From Streptomyces sp. TLI_235 (GTDB lineage Bacteria > Actinomycetota > Actinomycetes > Streptomycetales > Streptomycetaceae): DNA of 64,000 bases. Shown piece by piece: positions 15,798-24,058 of this stretch (the stretch's first letter is position 1; each line of letters opens with the position of its first letter). Under the pieces are notes generated by a model. It made no database searches. It was not told where the DNA came from and worked only from the letters and a program-made list of their open reading frames with translations. Position numbers and translations under genes: made by a program. The DNA is taken from positions 930,001-994,000 of the forward strand of contig NSGV01000003.1 of NCBI GenBank assembly GCA_002300355.1. Reading direction: 5' to 3'.

Positions 15798-15811
15798 TGT
15801 GAGCGCTCACT
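15798..15811. promoter_or_regulatory. LacI-type palindromic operator candidate
   Basis: The core gtgagcgctcac is a perfect 12-bp palindrome with a central CG, the form bound by LacI/GalR regulators. It resembles the TGGGAGCGCTCCCA box of the Streptomyces cellobiose regulator CebR but differs at the third base of each half. It lies about 285 bp before the GH62 start. Confidence 0.5.
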
Positions 15812-15946
15812 GACCTTCCGTCAACTGCCGGACGGCCTCCTTGGAATCCTCTGCTCGACTTGCGATGGATCCGTACATGACATATTGACAGCCCCTCAGG
15901 GCCGTGCTTTTCTCCCTGGCGAACGCCGGATCTTCACCTTTCGAAT

Positions 15947-15960
15947 TGTTAACGCTAACA
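15947..15960. promoter_or_regulatory. TGTTAACGCTAACA palindrome upstream of GH62
   Basis: Near-perfect 14-bp dyad with a central CG, only 134 bp before the GH62 start. Its form fits a LacI-family operator, possibly for an arabinose or arabinoxylan regulator encoded elsewhere. Neither LacI gene in this window has a matching site near its own gene. Confidence 0.5.
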
Positions 15961-16093
15961 GTCCACTGCTTGCCGGCTCCCCCACCCCAGGGCCGACCCC
16001 TGCACGCCGCCCGTCCCTACCGGGCCGGATGACCCCGGATCCGCGCAGGACCGGGGGCTCGGCCCTGCCCAACCGCCCCGAGGAGGGCGCAAC

Positions 16094-17644
16094 ATGGACA
16101 CGCGCAGCAAGTCCCGACGGACCTTGCAGCGGCGAGGATGGCGGTCACGGCTGGCCGCTCTGCTCTCGGCGACCTTCCTGGCCGGATTCCTGGTAGCGGT
16201 GGACACCACCGGCGCCTCGGCCGCGACGGTCGACACGGCGAAGTGGTACGTGCTGGTCAACCGCAACAGTGGCAAGGCGCTGGAGGACTACAACTTCGGG
16301 ACGGCCAACGGCTCCTCGGTCGTGCAGTGGTCCCGGACCGACGCCGCAACCAGCAGTGGCGCTTCCTCGACTCCGGCAACGGCTGGTACCGGTTGCAGAA
16401 CCGCACCTCCGGCAAGGTCCTCGACGACACAACTGGTCCACCGCCGACGGCACCGACATCGTCCAGTGGACGGACTTCGACACCGCCAGCCAGCACTTCA
16501 AGCTCGCCGACTCCACCGGTGGCTACGTCCGCCTGCTGAACCAGCACAGCAGCAAGGCCCTGGAGGTCCAGGGCGCGTCCACCGCCGACGGCGGAAAGGT
16601 CGTCCAGTACGCGGACTGGGGCGGCGCCAACCAGCAGTGGCAGCCCGTCCCGGTCTCCGACAGCGGCAGCGGCGGCACCGGCTCGCTTCCGTCCACCTTC
16701 CGGTGGAGCTCCAGCGGCGCGCTGGCCGGCCCGAAGTCCGACTCGACGCACACCGTCGAGGGGATCAAGGACTTCTCCGTCGTCCGCCACAACGACAAGT
16801 GGCTGGTCTATGCCACCACCGCCAGCAAGACCGCCGGCTGGGGCTGGAGATGTTCTCCTTCTCGGACTGGTCCCAGGCGGCCTCGGCGACCCCGACCTAC
16901 CTGGACAGCGCCTCGGCGATCGGCTCCGGCTACCGGGCCGCACCGCAGCTGTTCTACTGCGCCCCGCAGAACCTGTGGTACCTGGTCTACCAGACCGGCC
17001 CGCCGACCTACTCGACCGGCACCGACCCGAGCAACCCGGCGTCCTGGTCCGCGCCGCGCACCTTCATCAGCACCGAGCCCGCCATCGTCACCCAGAACAA
17101 GGGCAACGGCACCTGGATCGACTTCTGGACGATCTGCGACTCCGCCAACTGCTACCTGTTCTTCGCCGACGACAACGGCCACATGTACCGGGCGCAGACC
17201 ACCCTCGCCAACTTCCCCAACGGCTTCGGCAACACCCAGATCGTGATGTCCGACAGCAACCGCAACAACCTCTTCGAGGCGTCCAACGTCTACAAGATCC
17301 AGGGCAAGGACCAGTACCTGATGCTCGTCGAGGCGATCGGCTCCACCGGCCGCCGCTACTTCCGCTCCTGGACCTCCACCAGCCTCACCGGCACCTGGAC
17401 CCCGCTGGCCGCCACCGAGAACGAGCCGTTCGCCGGCCGTAACAACGTCAGCTTCCCGGGCACCGCATGGACCCAGGACATCAGCCACGGCGAGATGGTC
17501 CGGGCGGGCAACGACCAGACCCTGACCGTCAACCCGTGCAAACTCCAGTACGTCTACCAGGGACTCGATCCCAACGCCGGCGGTGACTACATCGCACTCC
17601 CCTACCGGATGGGCCTGCTGACCCAGACCAACAGCGCCTGCTGA
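16094..17644 (+). pseudogene. Secreted GH62 alpha-L-arabinofuranosidase with N-terminal CBM13, frameshifted
   Basis: A Sec signal peptide (about residues 1-43, ending GASAA) precedes a CBM13 ricin-type trefoil and the GH62 catalytic domain (FRWSSSGALAGPKSD, IKDFSVVRHNDKWLVYATT, NNLFEASNVYK, WTQDISHGEMVRAGND). GH62 enzymes remove arabinofuranose from arabinoxylan and arabinan. As written the gene changes frame three times, near 16340, 16434 and 16848. Each shift is explained by one missing base within a codon whose expected residue is obvious (for example DTNWSTADG, GWGLEMF). Sequencing indels are a real possibility. The enzyme is complete if the bases are restored. Confidence 0.85.
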
Positions 17645-17657
17645 ACCCCGCCGGTAC

Positions 17658-17687
17658 GGGGCCCGGGCGTCTCCCCGCCCGGGCCCC
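17658..17687. terminator. Bidirectional terminator between GH62 and GH95
   Basis: A 12-bp perfect GC stem (17658-17669 with 17676-17687) and a 6-nt loop lie between the convergent stops at 17644 and 17699. No U-tract is present, which is normal in this group. Confidence 0.75.
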
Positions 17688-17698
17688 CGTCCTGCACT

Positions 17699-20121
17699 TC
17701 AGCGTCCGGACCGCCCGGCCGGAAAGGAGAGCCGGTAGTGCACGCCCGCCCGGAGTGCGAAACGCAGCTGTCGCCCGTCGTCGCAGACCCCGTCCGGCAC
17801 GACCTTGCCCCCGGCCGGGCCCGTGACGACCGGTCGGCCGGAGCCGTCGGGAAGGCGGATGTCGACCGTACCGTCTCGTTCGGTCCGCAGGTCCGCGCCG
17901 GTCAGCGAGCCCTGACGCCAGGTCAGGTCCACCACCGCGCCGCCCCGCGCGCGCAGGCCGCGGACCTCGCCGTCCGGCCAGGACGGCGGCAGGGCGGGCA
18001 GCAGCCGCAGGATGCCGTTGTGGCTCTGCAGCAGCATCTCGGCGATGGCGGCGGTGATGCCGAAGTTGCCGTCGACCTGGAAGAGCCGCGGCGGGTGCAG
18101 GTCGAAGAGGTTGGGCGCGACGGAGGTGGCGAGCAGGCGCTCGACGGCGTGCCCGGCGAGGGCGCCGTCGCCGAGCCGGGCGGCCAGCGCGGCGACCCAC
18201 GCGAGGCTCCAGCCGGTGCCGCCGCCGCCGTGTTCCAGCCGGCGGTCCAGCGCGCGGCGGGCCGGGGCGAGCAGGGTGTCGTCGGTGAGCGGGTCGACGG
18301 CACTGCCCGGATAGAGGCCGTACAGGTGGGAGAGGTGGCGGTGGCCGGGGTCCTCCTCGGGCAGGTCCTCCGCCCACTCCAGCAGGCGCCCGTCGGCACC
18401 GAGCGCAGGAGGCCGCAGCCGGGCGCGGACGCGGGCCGACTCCCGGGCGAGGTCGTGGTCGGTGTCCAGTTCCCTGGCGGTCGCGACGGTGTTGTCGAGC
18501 AGCTCGGCGGTCAGCCAGTAGTCCATCGTGCAGCCGGCGGTGACGGCGGACAGGGTGCCGTCGGCCAGCCTGAAGTGGTGCTCGGGCGAGGTGGACGGGC
18601 AGCTGACCAGGGTGCCGTCCGGGGCCTCGACCAGCAGGTGGGTGACGAAGCGGGCGGCCTCTCGCATCACCGGGTAGGCGCGCTCGGCGAGGAAGGCGCG
18701 GTCGCCGTGGAAGAGGTGGTGGTCCCACAGGTGGGCGGCCAGCCACGGCCCGGCCATCGGCCAGTTCGCCCAGACGGGGTCACCGGAGACGGGGTTGGTG
18801 GCGCGCCACAGGTCGACGTTGTGGTGGCAGCACCAGCCGGGGGCGTCGTAGTAGGAGCGCGCGGTGTTCCGCCCCGCCTCGGCGAGGTCGGCGACCAGGT
18901 CGAACAGCGACTCGTGGCACTCGGCGAGGCCGGTGGTCTCGGCCGGCCAGTAGTTCATCTGGACGTTGATGTTGGACGTCCAGTCGGAATCCAGGGCGGG
19001 GCGACCTCGGTGTTCCAGATGCCCTGGAGGTTCGCCGGCTGGGTGCCGGGCCGCGAGGAGGCGATCAGCAGGTAGCGGCCGTAGGCGAAGAGCAGGGCGG
19101 CGAGGCCCGGGTCGGGGGCGCCGGCGTTGGCGGCGGCGAGGCGTTCACCGGTCGGGCGGTCCGCTGCGGCCGCCGGGCCGTGGAGGCGGAGCGCGGCGGC
19201 GCCGAAGAGCCTGCGGTGGTCGGCCAGGTGCTCGGCGCGCAGCTTCTCGTAGTCCTGCCCCCCGGCGCCCGCCAGCCACCGGCGGGCCTCGGCCAGCGCG
19301 GCCTGCGGGCCGTCGGGCTGCTCGCGCCAGCCCCGGTAGCCGGTGCCGACGGCGACCAGCACCACCGCTTCGTCGGCGCCGGTGACGGCGAGTCCGTCCC
19401 CGTCGGCGCCGACCTGCCCGCCGACGGTGTGCACGCGCAGCGCGGCTGCGAACCCCGTACCCCGGTCGGCCCGGTAGTCGGCCGGGTGCACCTGCCTGCG
19501 CGTGAGGTGGGACGGGGCGCGTCCGCGGACGGCGAGGACGCCGTCCGGTTCGACGGACAGTTGCGCGTCCGGGTGGGGCGTGGTGAAGCCCGCGCGGAAG
19601 GAGAGGGATCCGGGGGCGTCGGTGGTGAGGCGGATGGCGAGCACCCCGGCGGGGGCGGAGACGAAGCTCTCCCGGCGGTACGCGACTCCGTCCGCCGTGT
19701 AGGACACCGTGTGCAGCGCTTGGTCGAGGTCGAGTTCCCGCCGGTAGTAGGCGACTTGGTCCGCCTCGGTCGGCGGGAAGGCCAGCAGCAGGGTGGCCAG
19801 CGGCTGGTACGCCTCGGTGTCCGGGCCCTGCAGGTGGGCGGCGGCGAGCGCATCGGCGCGGGCGTGGTCGCGGTCGCGCAGCACGGCCGCGCGGACGGCG
19901 GACAGGTGCTCGGCGGCGCCCGCCCGGTCGCGGGGGCCCGGGCCGCCCGACCACAGCGTGTCGGCGTTGAGGTCGATCCGCTCGGTGGCGATGCCTCCGT
20001 GGGTCATCGCGCCGAGCCGGCCGTTGCCGAGCGGGAGCGCGTCGAGGAAGTCGGCGGCGGGATGCCGGTACCAGAGCTGGTCGGCAGGGACGGGGGTGGG
20101 GACGTGGTCATGGAGAGACAC
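17699..20121 (-). pseudogene. GH95 alpha-L-fucosidase, single frameshift
   Basis: The N-terminal part starts at the GTG at 20121 (WYRHPAADFLDALPLGNGRLGAM, a GH95 hallmark). The frame breaks near 18997, where one base is missing in the codons for NTEVAPALDSDW. It continues as INVQMNYWPAETTGLAECHESLFDL to RLFQVDGNFGITAAIAEMLLQSH and stops at 17699. With the base restored it would be about 807 aa. GH95 enzymes invert alpha-1,2-fucosyl linkages, such as those on galactose in xyloglucan; some act on L-galactose. There is no signal peptide, so it is probably cytoplasmic. It is divergent from the SDR remnant, with palindromes between. Confidence 0.87.
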
Positions 20122-20138
20122 ATCGACAAGCTAACAGG

Positions 20139-20149
20139 ACATCCTATGT
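20139..20149. promoter_or_regulatory. Operator candidate ACATCCTATGT near GH95
   Basis: An inverted repeat ACAT-N3-ATGT lies 18 bp upstream of the GH95 GTG. A close variant (CCATCCCATGT) occurs at 20283-20293 before the divergent SDR gene. The paired placement suggests one regulator for both; GntR-type proteins often bind sites of this size. Confidence 0.5.
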
Positions 20150-20282
20150 ATCGGGGAGTAATAGCGAACGACGAGCGACTGAATCCCTGCCTGCTGCCGC
20201 CACACCTTTCCCTACAATCTGGCACTTTGTGGCCTAGATCGCCGCACCCTCTGGACGGATCACGGCCACGTCTTCTATAAAT

Positions 20283-20293
20283 CCATCCCATGT
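20283..20293. promoter_or_regulatory. Operator candidate CCATCCCATGT near the SDR gene
   Basis: Second copy of the motif at 20139, with two differences, placed 17 bp before the SDR ATG and partly overlapping its leader. It supports a shared control of the divergent pair. Confidence 0.45.
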
Positions 20294-20310
20294 ATTGAGG
20301 AGGAGCAGCC

Positions 20311-20881
20311 ATGGGTGAGCCCGACTTCGCGGGTCTGGCGGCCGTCGTCACCGGCGGCGCATCGGGCATCGGGCTGGCCACGGCCCGCCTGCTGGCGGCC
20401 CGTGGCGCGCGGGTCGCCTGCCTCGACGTGCGACCGGAAGGCGTCCCGTCCACGCTGGTTCGGGCGTACGCCGATGTCGCGGACGAGCAGTCGGTCCGCG
20501 CCGGGGTGGCCTGGGCCGCCGAACTGCTGGGCGGCATCGACATCCTGGTCAACTGCGCCGGTGTCGGCGCCCGCGACGGTGTCGAGCTGGGCGGCGAGGA
20601 GGAGTGGCGCAGAATGTTCGAGGTCGGCGTCCTCGGGGTGATGCGCACGACCCGGGCTCCCTGACCGCGCCGGGTTCGGAGCCGCTGCCGGACGCCGGCT
20701 CCGGGCCGACCCCCGACCGGGCCTCCGCGGAGGCTGGCAGCCGCACCGGCCACCCGGTGACCGCCGAGCGGGTGGCCACCGCCATCGCCTACCTGGCCGG
20801 CCCGCACACCGGTGCCACCACCGGCACCGACCTCGCCGTGGACGGCGGCGTGCGCGGCCCGCGCCTCCTCCCCCGCGACTA
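20311..20881 (+). pseudogene. Short-chain dehydrogenase/reductase with internal deletion
   Basis: The ATG at 20311 follows a strong gaggaggag ribosome binding site. The Rossmann start is normal (AVVTGGASGIGLATARLLAARGA...DILVNCAGVGARDGVE). After GVLGVMRTTRA about 20648 the catalytic Ser-Tyr-Lys region is missing. Sequence resumes in another frame with the C-terminal part (VTAERVATAIAYLAGPHTGATTGTDLAVDGG). About 80 residues appear to be lost. SDR enzymes of this kind oxidise sugars such as L-fucose or 2-keto-3-deoxy-fuconate. That role is inferred from the two fucosidases beside it. Confidence 0.8.
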
Positions 20882-20929
20882 GGCCCGCCCGCGGGCCCCG
20901 ACTTCCGTTCCCGTACGCGAGGAGACACC

Positions 20930-22924
20930 GTGTTCCGCCCCACTCCGCCCGACCCGAGCCGGTTCCCGCGCCGCACGGTGCACCTGGACTTCCACACCGG
21001 GCCCGACATCCCGGACGTCGGCCGGGACTTCGACCCGGCGGCCTTCGCACGGACCTTCCAGGACGCCGCCGTCGACAGCGTCACCGTCTTCGCCAAGTGC
21101 CACCACGGCCACCTCTACCACGCCACCGACCGGCCCGAGCGCCACCCCGGTCTCGCCCCCGGCCTCGACCTGCTGGCCGAACAGATCGACGCCCTGCACG
21201 CGGTGGGGATCCGCGCGCCGATCTACCTCTCCCTCCAGGTCGACGAGTACGCCGCCCGGGAGCACCCCGAGTGGATCGGACACGGCGAGGACCTGAAACT
21301 CAACCGCTGGACCACCTCCGCCTTCGACGCCGGCTGGAACGTGCTCGACATGTCCAGCCCGTACGCGGACTACTTCGCCGACCAGTTGGACGAGGTGCTG
21401 CGGCGCTTCGCGCCGGTCGACGGGATCTTCATCGACATGTGCTGGGACCAGCCGAGCGCGAGCCGCTGGGCGGTCGACGGCATGCGCCGCGCGGGCCTCG
21501 ACCCCGCCGACGCCGACCACCGGGCGCGCTACGCCACCCTGGTGGCCCACCGCTACATGGCGCGGTACTCCGCCATGGTGGAGAAGGCGCTGCCGGCGGA
21601 CGCCGCACAGGGCGTCTGGTTCAACAGCCGGCTCAAGGCCCGGCTGTCCGAGGAACGGCAGTTCGTGCGCCACGCCGAGATCGAGGGTCTGCCGACCGGC
21701 GGCTGGGGCTACACCTTCCTGCCGTACGTGGCCCGCTTCGTCCGGCCGATGGGTCTGCCGACCCTCAGTCACACGGGCCGGTTCCACGAGAGCTGGGGGG
21801 ACAACGCCGCCCTCAAGCCGCGGGCCGCCCTGCTCTACGAGTGCAGCCAGATGCTCAGCCACGGGCTGACCAGCGGCGTCGGCGACGTCCTGCACCCGCG
21901 CGGCACCCCGTCCGCGGCGGTGTACGAGCTGATCGGCTCGGTCTACCGGCACATCGAGCGGTGCGAACCGTTCGTCGAGGGCGGCCGCGTGCTCAGCGAG
22001 GTCGCGCTGGTCTCCGACCCCGCGCTCGGCGACAACCCCGGGGCGAGCATCATCGGCGCGGTGCGCGCCCTGCAGCAGCTGCGGGTGCAGTTCGACGTGG
22101 TCACCCCCGCCTCGGACCTGACCGGGTACCGGGCCGTGCTGGTACCGGAGACCACCCGGGTCGACGACTCCCTCGCCGCCCGCCTCCAGGAGTGCCGCAC
22201 GGGCGGCGGGGCGGTGCTGCTGATCGGGCCCGCACTGCTGAACGGTACCGAACCGGCCCTCCCCGACCTGCCGGTCGAGGGGCTGGCGCCCGCCCCGGAC
22301 GGCGAGTCCTTCCTGGCCTGCCAGGGCGTACCCGGCGTGGCGGAGGACTTCCCGGTGATCAGCCACGGCGCCCGGCTGACCGCTCGGGCCCGGGCCGGCG
22401 CGGAGGTGCTGGCCCGGGTGGTGGATCCGTACTTCCCCCGCAGCTGGGACAGGTTCTGCGGCCACTCGTACACGCCGCCGGCCGACCTCACGGACGAGGT
22501 CGCCGTGGCGGTGGCCGACGGGATGGGCGCGGTGACGGTGCCACTGCTGGAGGCGTTCCACGAGCACGGCCTGGAGACGTACCGGCAGCTGCTCGGGGCG
22601 GCGCTGGACCGGCTGCTGCCCGATCCGCTGGTGCGGGCCGGCGGGCCGGTCCACCTGGAGACCGGCGTGGTCCGCACGCCCACCGGCACGGTGGTGCACC
22701 TGATCAGCTTCGTGCCGGCCCGGGAGACCCCGGCGCTGGACCTGGTGCATGACCCGTTCCCGCTGGTGGACGTGCCGGTCTCGGTGCGCGTGACGGGCGA
22801 GCCGAGCGCGGTGCGGCTGCAGCCGGCCGGGCAGGAGCTCGACTGGCAGTACGACGGCGAGTACGTCCACGTGCGGGTGACCAGCCTGGACGGGCACGCG
22901 ATGGTCGTGGTCGACCACGGCTGA
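20930..22924 (+). CDS. Putative GH151-type alpha-L-fucosidase
   Basis: The protein has 664 aa and a GTG start at 20930 behind gcgaggaga. The N-terminal half is a TIM-barrel of the GHL6/alpha-amylase-like type (VHLDFHTGPDIPDVG, VTVFAKCHHGHLYH, DGIFIDMCWDQPSA). A beta-galactosidase trimerisation-like domain follows (about 375-570, VALVSDPALGDNPGASIIGAV, YRAVLVPETTRVDDSLA), then a C-terminal beta domain. This architecture fits family GH151 fucosidases. It has no signal peptide, so it would act on imported oligosaccharides. Its neighbours are a GH95 fucosidase and an SDR remnant. Assignment to GH151 rests on pattern recognition; another GH activity is possible. Confidence 0.65.
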   Translation: MFRPTPPDPSRFPRRTVHLDFHTGPDIPDVGRDFDPAAFARTFQDAAVDSVTVFAKCHHGHLYHATDRPERHPGLAPGLDLLAEQIDALHAVGIRAPIYLSLQVDEYAAREHPEWIGHGEDLKLNRWTTSAFDAGWNVLDMSSPYADYFADQLDEVLRRFAPVDGIFIDMCWDQPSASRWAVDGMRRAGLDPADADHRARYATLVAHRYMARYSAMVEKALPADAAQGVWFNSRLKARLSEERQFVRHAEIEGLPTGGWGYTFLPYVARFVRPMGLPTLSHTGRFHESWGDNAALKPRAALLYECSQMLSHGLTSGVGDVLHPRGTPSAAVYELIGSVYRHIERCEPFVEGGRVLSEVALVSDPALGDNPGASIIGAVRALQQLRVQFDVVTPASDLTGYRAVLVPETTRVDDSLAARLQECRTGGGAVLLIGPALLNGTEPALPDLPVEGLAPAPDGESFLACQGVPGVAEDFPVISHGARLTARARAGAEVLARVVDPYFPRSWDRFCGHSYTPPADLTDEVAVAVADGMGAVTVPLLEAFHEHGLETYRQLLGAALDRLLPDPLVRAGGPVHLETGVVRTPTGTVVHLISFVPARETPALDLVHDPFPLVDVPVSVRVTGEPSAVRLQPAGQELDWQYDGEYVHVRVTSLDGHAMVVVDHG

Positions 22925-22934
22925 CGGTGAGCAT

Positions 22935-22996
22935 GCCGACCACGGGGCGGGGAGCTGCGCGACCGGCCCCGTGGTCGGCGTCGCAGCTCCCCGCCC
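22935..22996. terminator. Interlocked inverted repeats between convergent genes
   Basis: Two perfect repeats overlap: a 14-bp pair (22935-22948 with 22966-22979) and a 15-bp pair (22945-22959 with 22982-22996). Their order is A-B-A'-B', so the two stems compete or form a pseudoknot. They lie between the stops at 22924 and 23002, so they probably act as a bidirectional terminator. Confidence 0.7.
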
Positions 22997-23001
22997 GGCG
23001 G

Positions 23002-23982
23002 CTACCCCAGGGCCCGGACGCGGTCGACCGCCTCGGCGACCATGCCTCGGCAGAACGACACGTGCTCGCCCTGGTACCCGCGAGGGCCGCATTCGACGAC
23101 CAGCAGCAGGGCCAGGTACAGCTGGTAGAGCGCGATGCGGTGCCGGAGGGCGGGGGTGAAGTCGAGGCGTCCGCCCGCGCCGGTGTGGCCCGCCACCAGG
23201 TCGCTGTCCGGTCCGGTGTCGCCGCCGAAGGCCAGCGAGACCAGCTCGGCGGCGGGGTCGCCCCAGAACGCGCGCTCGTGGTCGATCAGCCCGGTGACCC
23301 GGGGGCCCGCCGGATCCACGAAGATGTTGCCCGGCCACAGGTCGAAGTGGACCAGCTTCGGCTCGGTGACCTCGGCGAGGGCATGGCCGCCTTCGGCCAC
23401 CATGGTCCGCAGCTCGTCGGGCCGCAGGCCGAGCGGGGACTGCCACCGGTCGGCGTCCTCGAGAGTCGCCTCCACCATCGCGGTGAACGCCGTCCGCCAG
23501 TCGTCGGCGGCCAGTGCGGACTCGGCCGCGGGGTACCCGAAGCGGCCGTCCGCCGGGGCCAGGCTGTGCAGGCGCGCGGTGATCGCGCCGAGTTGCCGGC
23601 GCAGCTCCGCCGACGCGCCGGGGGTCAGCTCCTCCCAGGACTTCTCCCACGGGATCCCGTCCAGGACGGACAGGACGAGGAACTCCTCCCCCTCGTACAG
23701 CAGTCGGGGTGCCGGTACGGCGCCGGCCGGCAGGGTTGCGAGCAACCGGTAGACCATCGCCTCGGTGGCGAGGATGCCGCGTTCGTACCGGAGCACCGGC
23801 ACGTCGGGCGGCGGGGCGAGTTTGACCACGGCGGGCCGGCCGTCGTCCAGCCGGACGCGGTGGACGCTGTTGAACCAGCCGTCGGTCAGTTCGCCCTCCA
23901 CCCGGCAGCCGAGGCCGGTGGAGGTGCGCAGCAGGGTGTCGAGTTCGTCGGCGGTCAGCCGGCGTTTGGTGAGGCTTTCCAT
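23002..23982 (-). CDS. APH/ChoK-like phosphotransferase
   Basis: The protein has 326 aa from the ATG at 23982. It shows the aminoglycoside-phosphotransferase/choline-kinase fold: a nucleotide-binding N-lobe (VHRVRLDDGRPAVVKLAPP), the catalytic loop LVHFDLWPGNIFVD and the metal-binding IDHERAFWGDPAAEL. Substrates of this broad group include antibiotics, sugars and small alcohols. Beside fucosidase and xylosidase genes a sugar kinase role is conceivable but unproven. It is followed on the same strand upstream by the GH31 operon, from which a terminator hairpin at 24018-24051 separates it. Confidence 0.8.
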   Translation of the reverse strand: MESLTKRRLTADELDTLLRTSTGLGCRVEGELTDGWFNSVHRVRLDDGRPAVVKLAPPPDVPVLRYERGILATEAMVYRLLATLPAGAVPAPRLLYEGEEFLVLSVLDGIPWEKSWEELTPGASAELRRQLGAITARLHSLAPADGRFGYPAAESALAADDWRTAFTAMVEATLEDADRWQSPLGLRPDELRTMVAEGGHALAEVTEPKLVHFDLWPGNIFVDPAGPRVTGLIDHERAFWGDPAAELVSLAFGGDTGPDSDLVAGHTGAGGRLDFTPALRHRIALYQLYLALLLVVECGPRGYQGEHVSFCRGMVAEAVDRVRALG

Positions 23983-24017
23983 GGCGGCTCTTCGGGGTCG
24001 TGGGGACGGCGGTACGG

Positions 24018-24051
24018 CGAAGGCGGGGCCCTGGTGGGGGCCCCGCCTTCG
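24018..24051. terminator. Terminator of the CE7-GH1-GH31 operon
   Basis: A 14-bp perfect stem (24018-24031 with 24038-24051) and a 6-nt loop sit 8 bp past the GH31 stop on the minus strand. Confidence 0.8.
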
Positions 24052-24058
24052 GCGCGGT

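Larger units (their letters stand above)
15682..16093. other. 412-bp regulatory region upstream of the GH62 gene
   Basis: No gene is seen here. It holds the tandem repeat, a gtgagcgctcac palindrome (15799-15810), a ttgaca -35-like hexamer (15885-15890) and the TGTTAACGCTAACA palindrome (15947-15960). It ends with a weak ribosome binding site (gaggagggc) before the ATG at 16094. Confidence 0.7.

Noticed and set aside
17699-20121. Two independent fucosidase-like genes
   Set aside because: The two frames are halves of one GH95 enzyme, joined by restoring one base near 18997.
20879-23650. Open frame of 923 aa on the minus strand
   Set aside because: It is opposite the GH151 and phosphotransferase genes, has no domain and shows the Gly/Arg/Val-rich composition of antisense frames in high-GC DNA.
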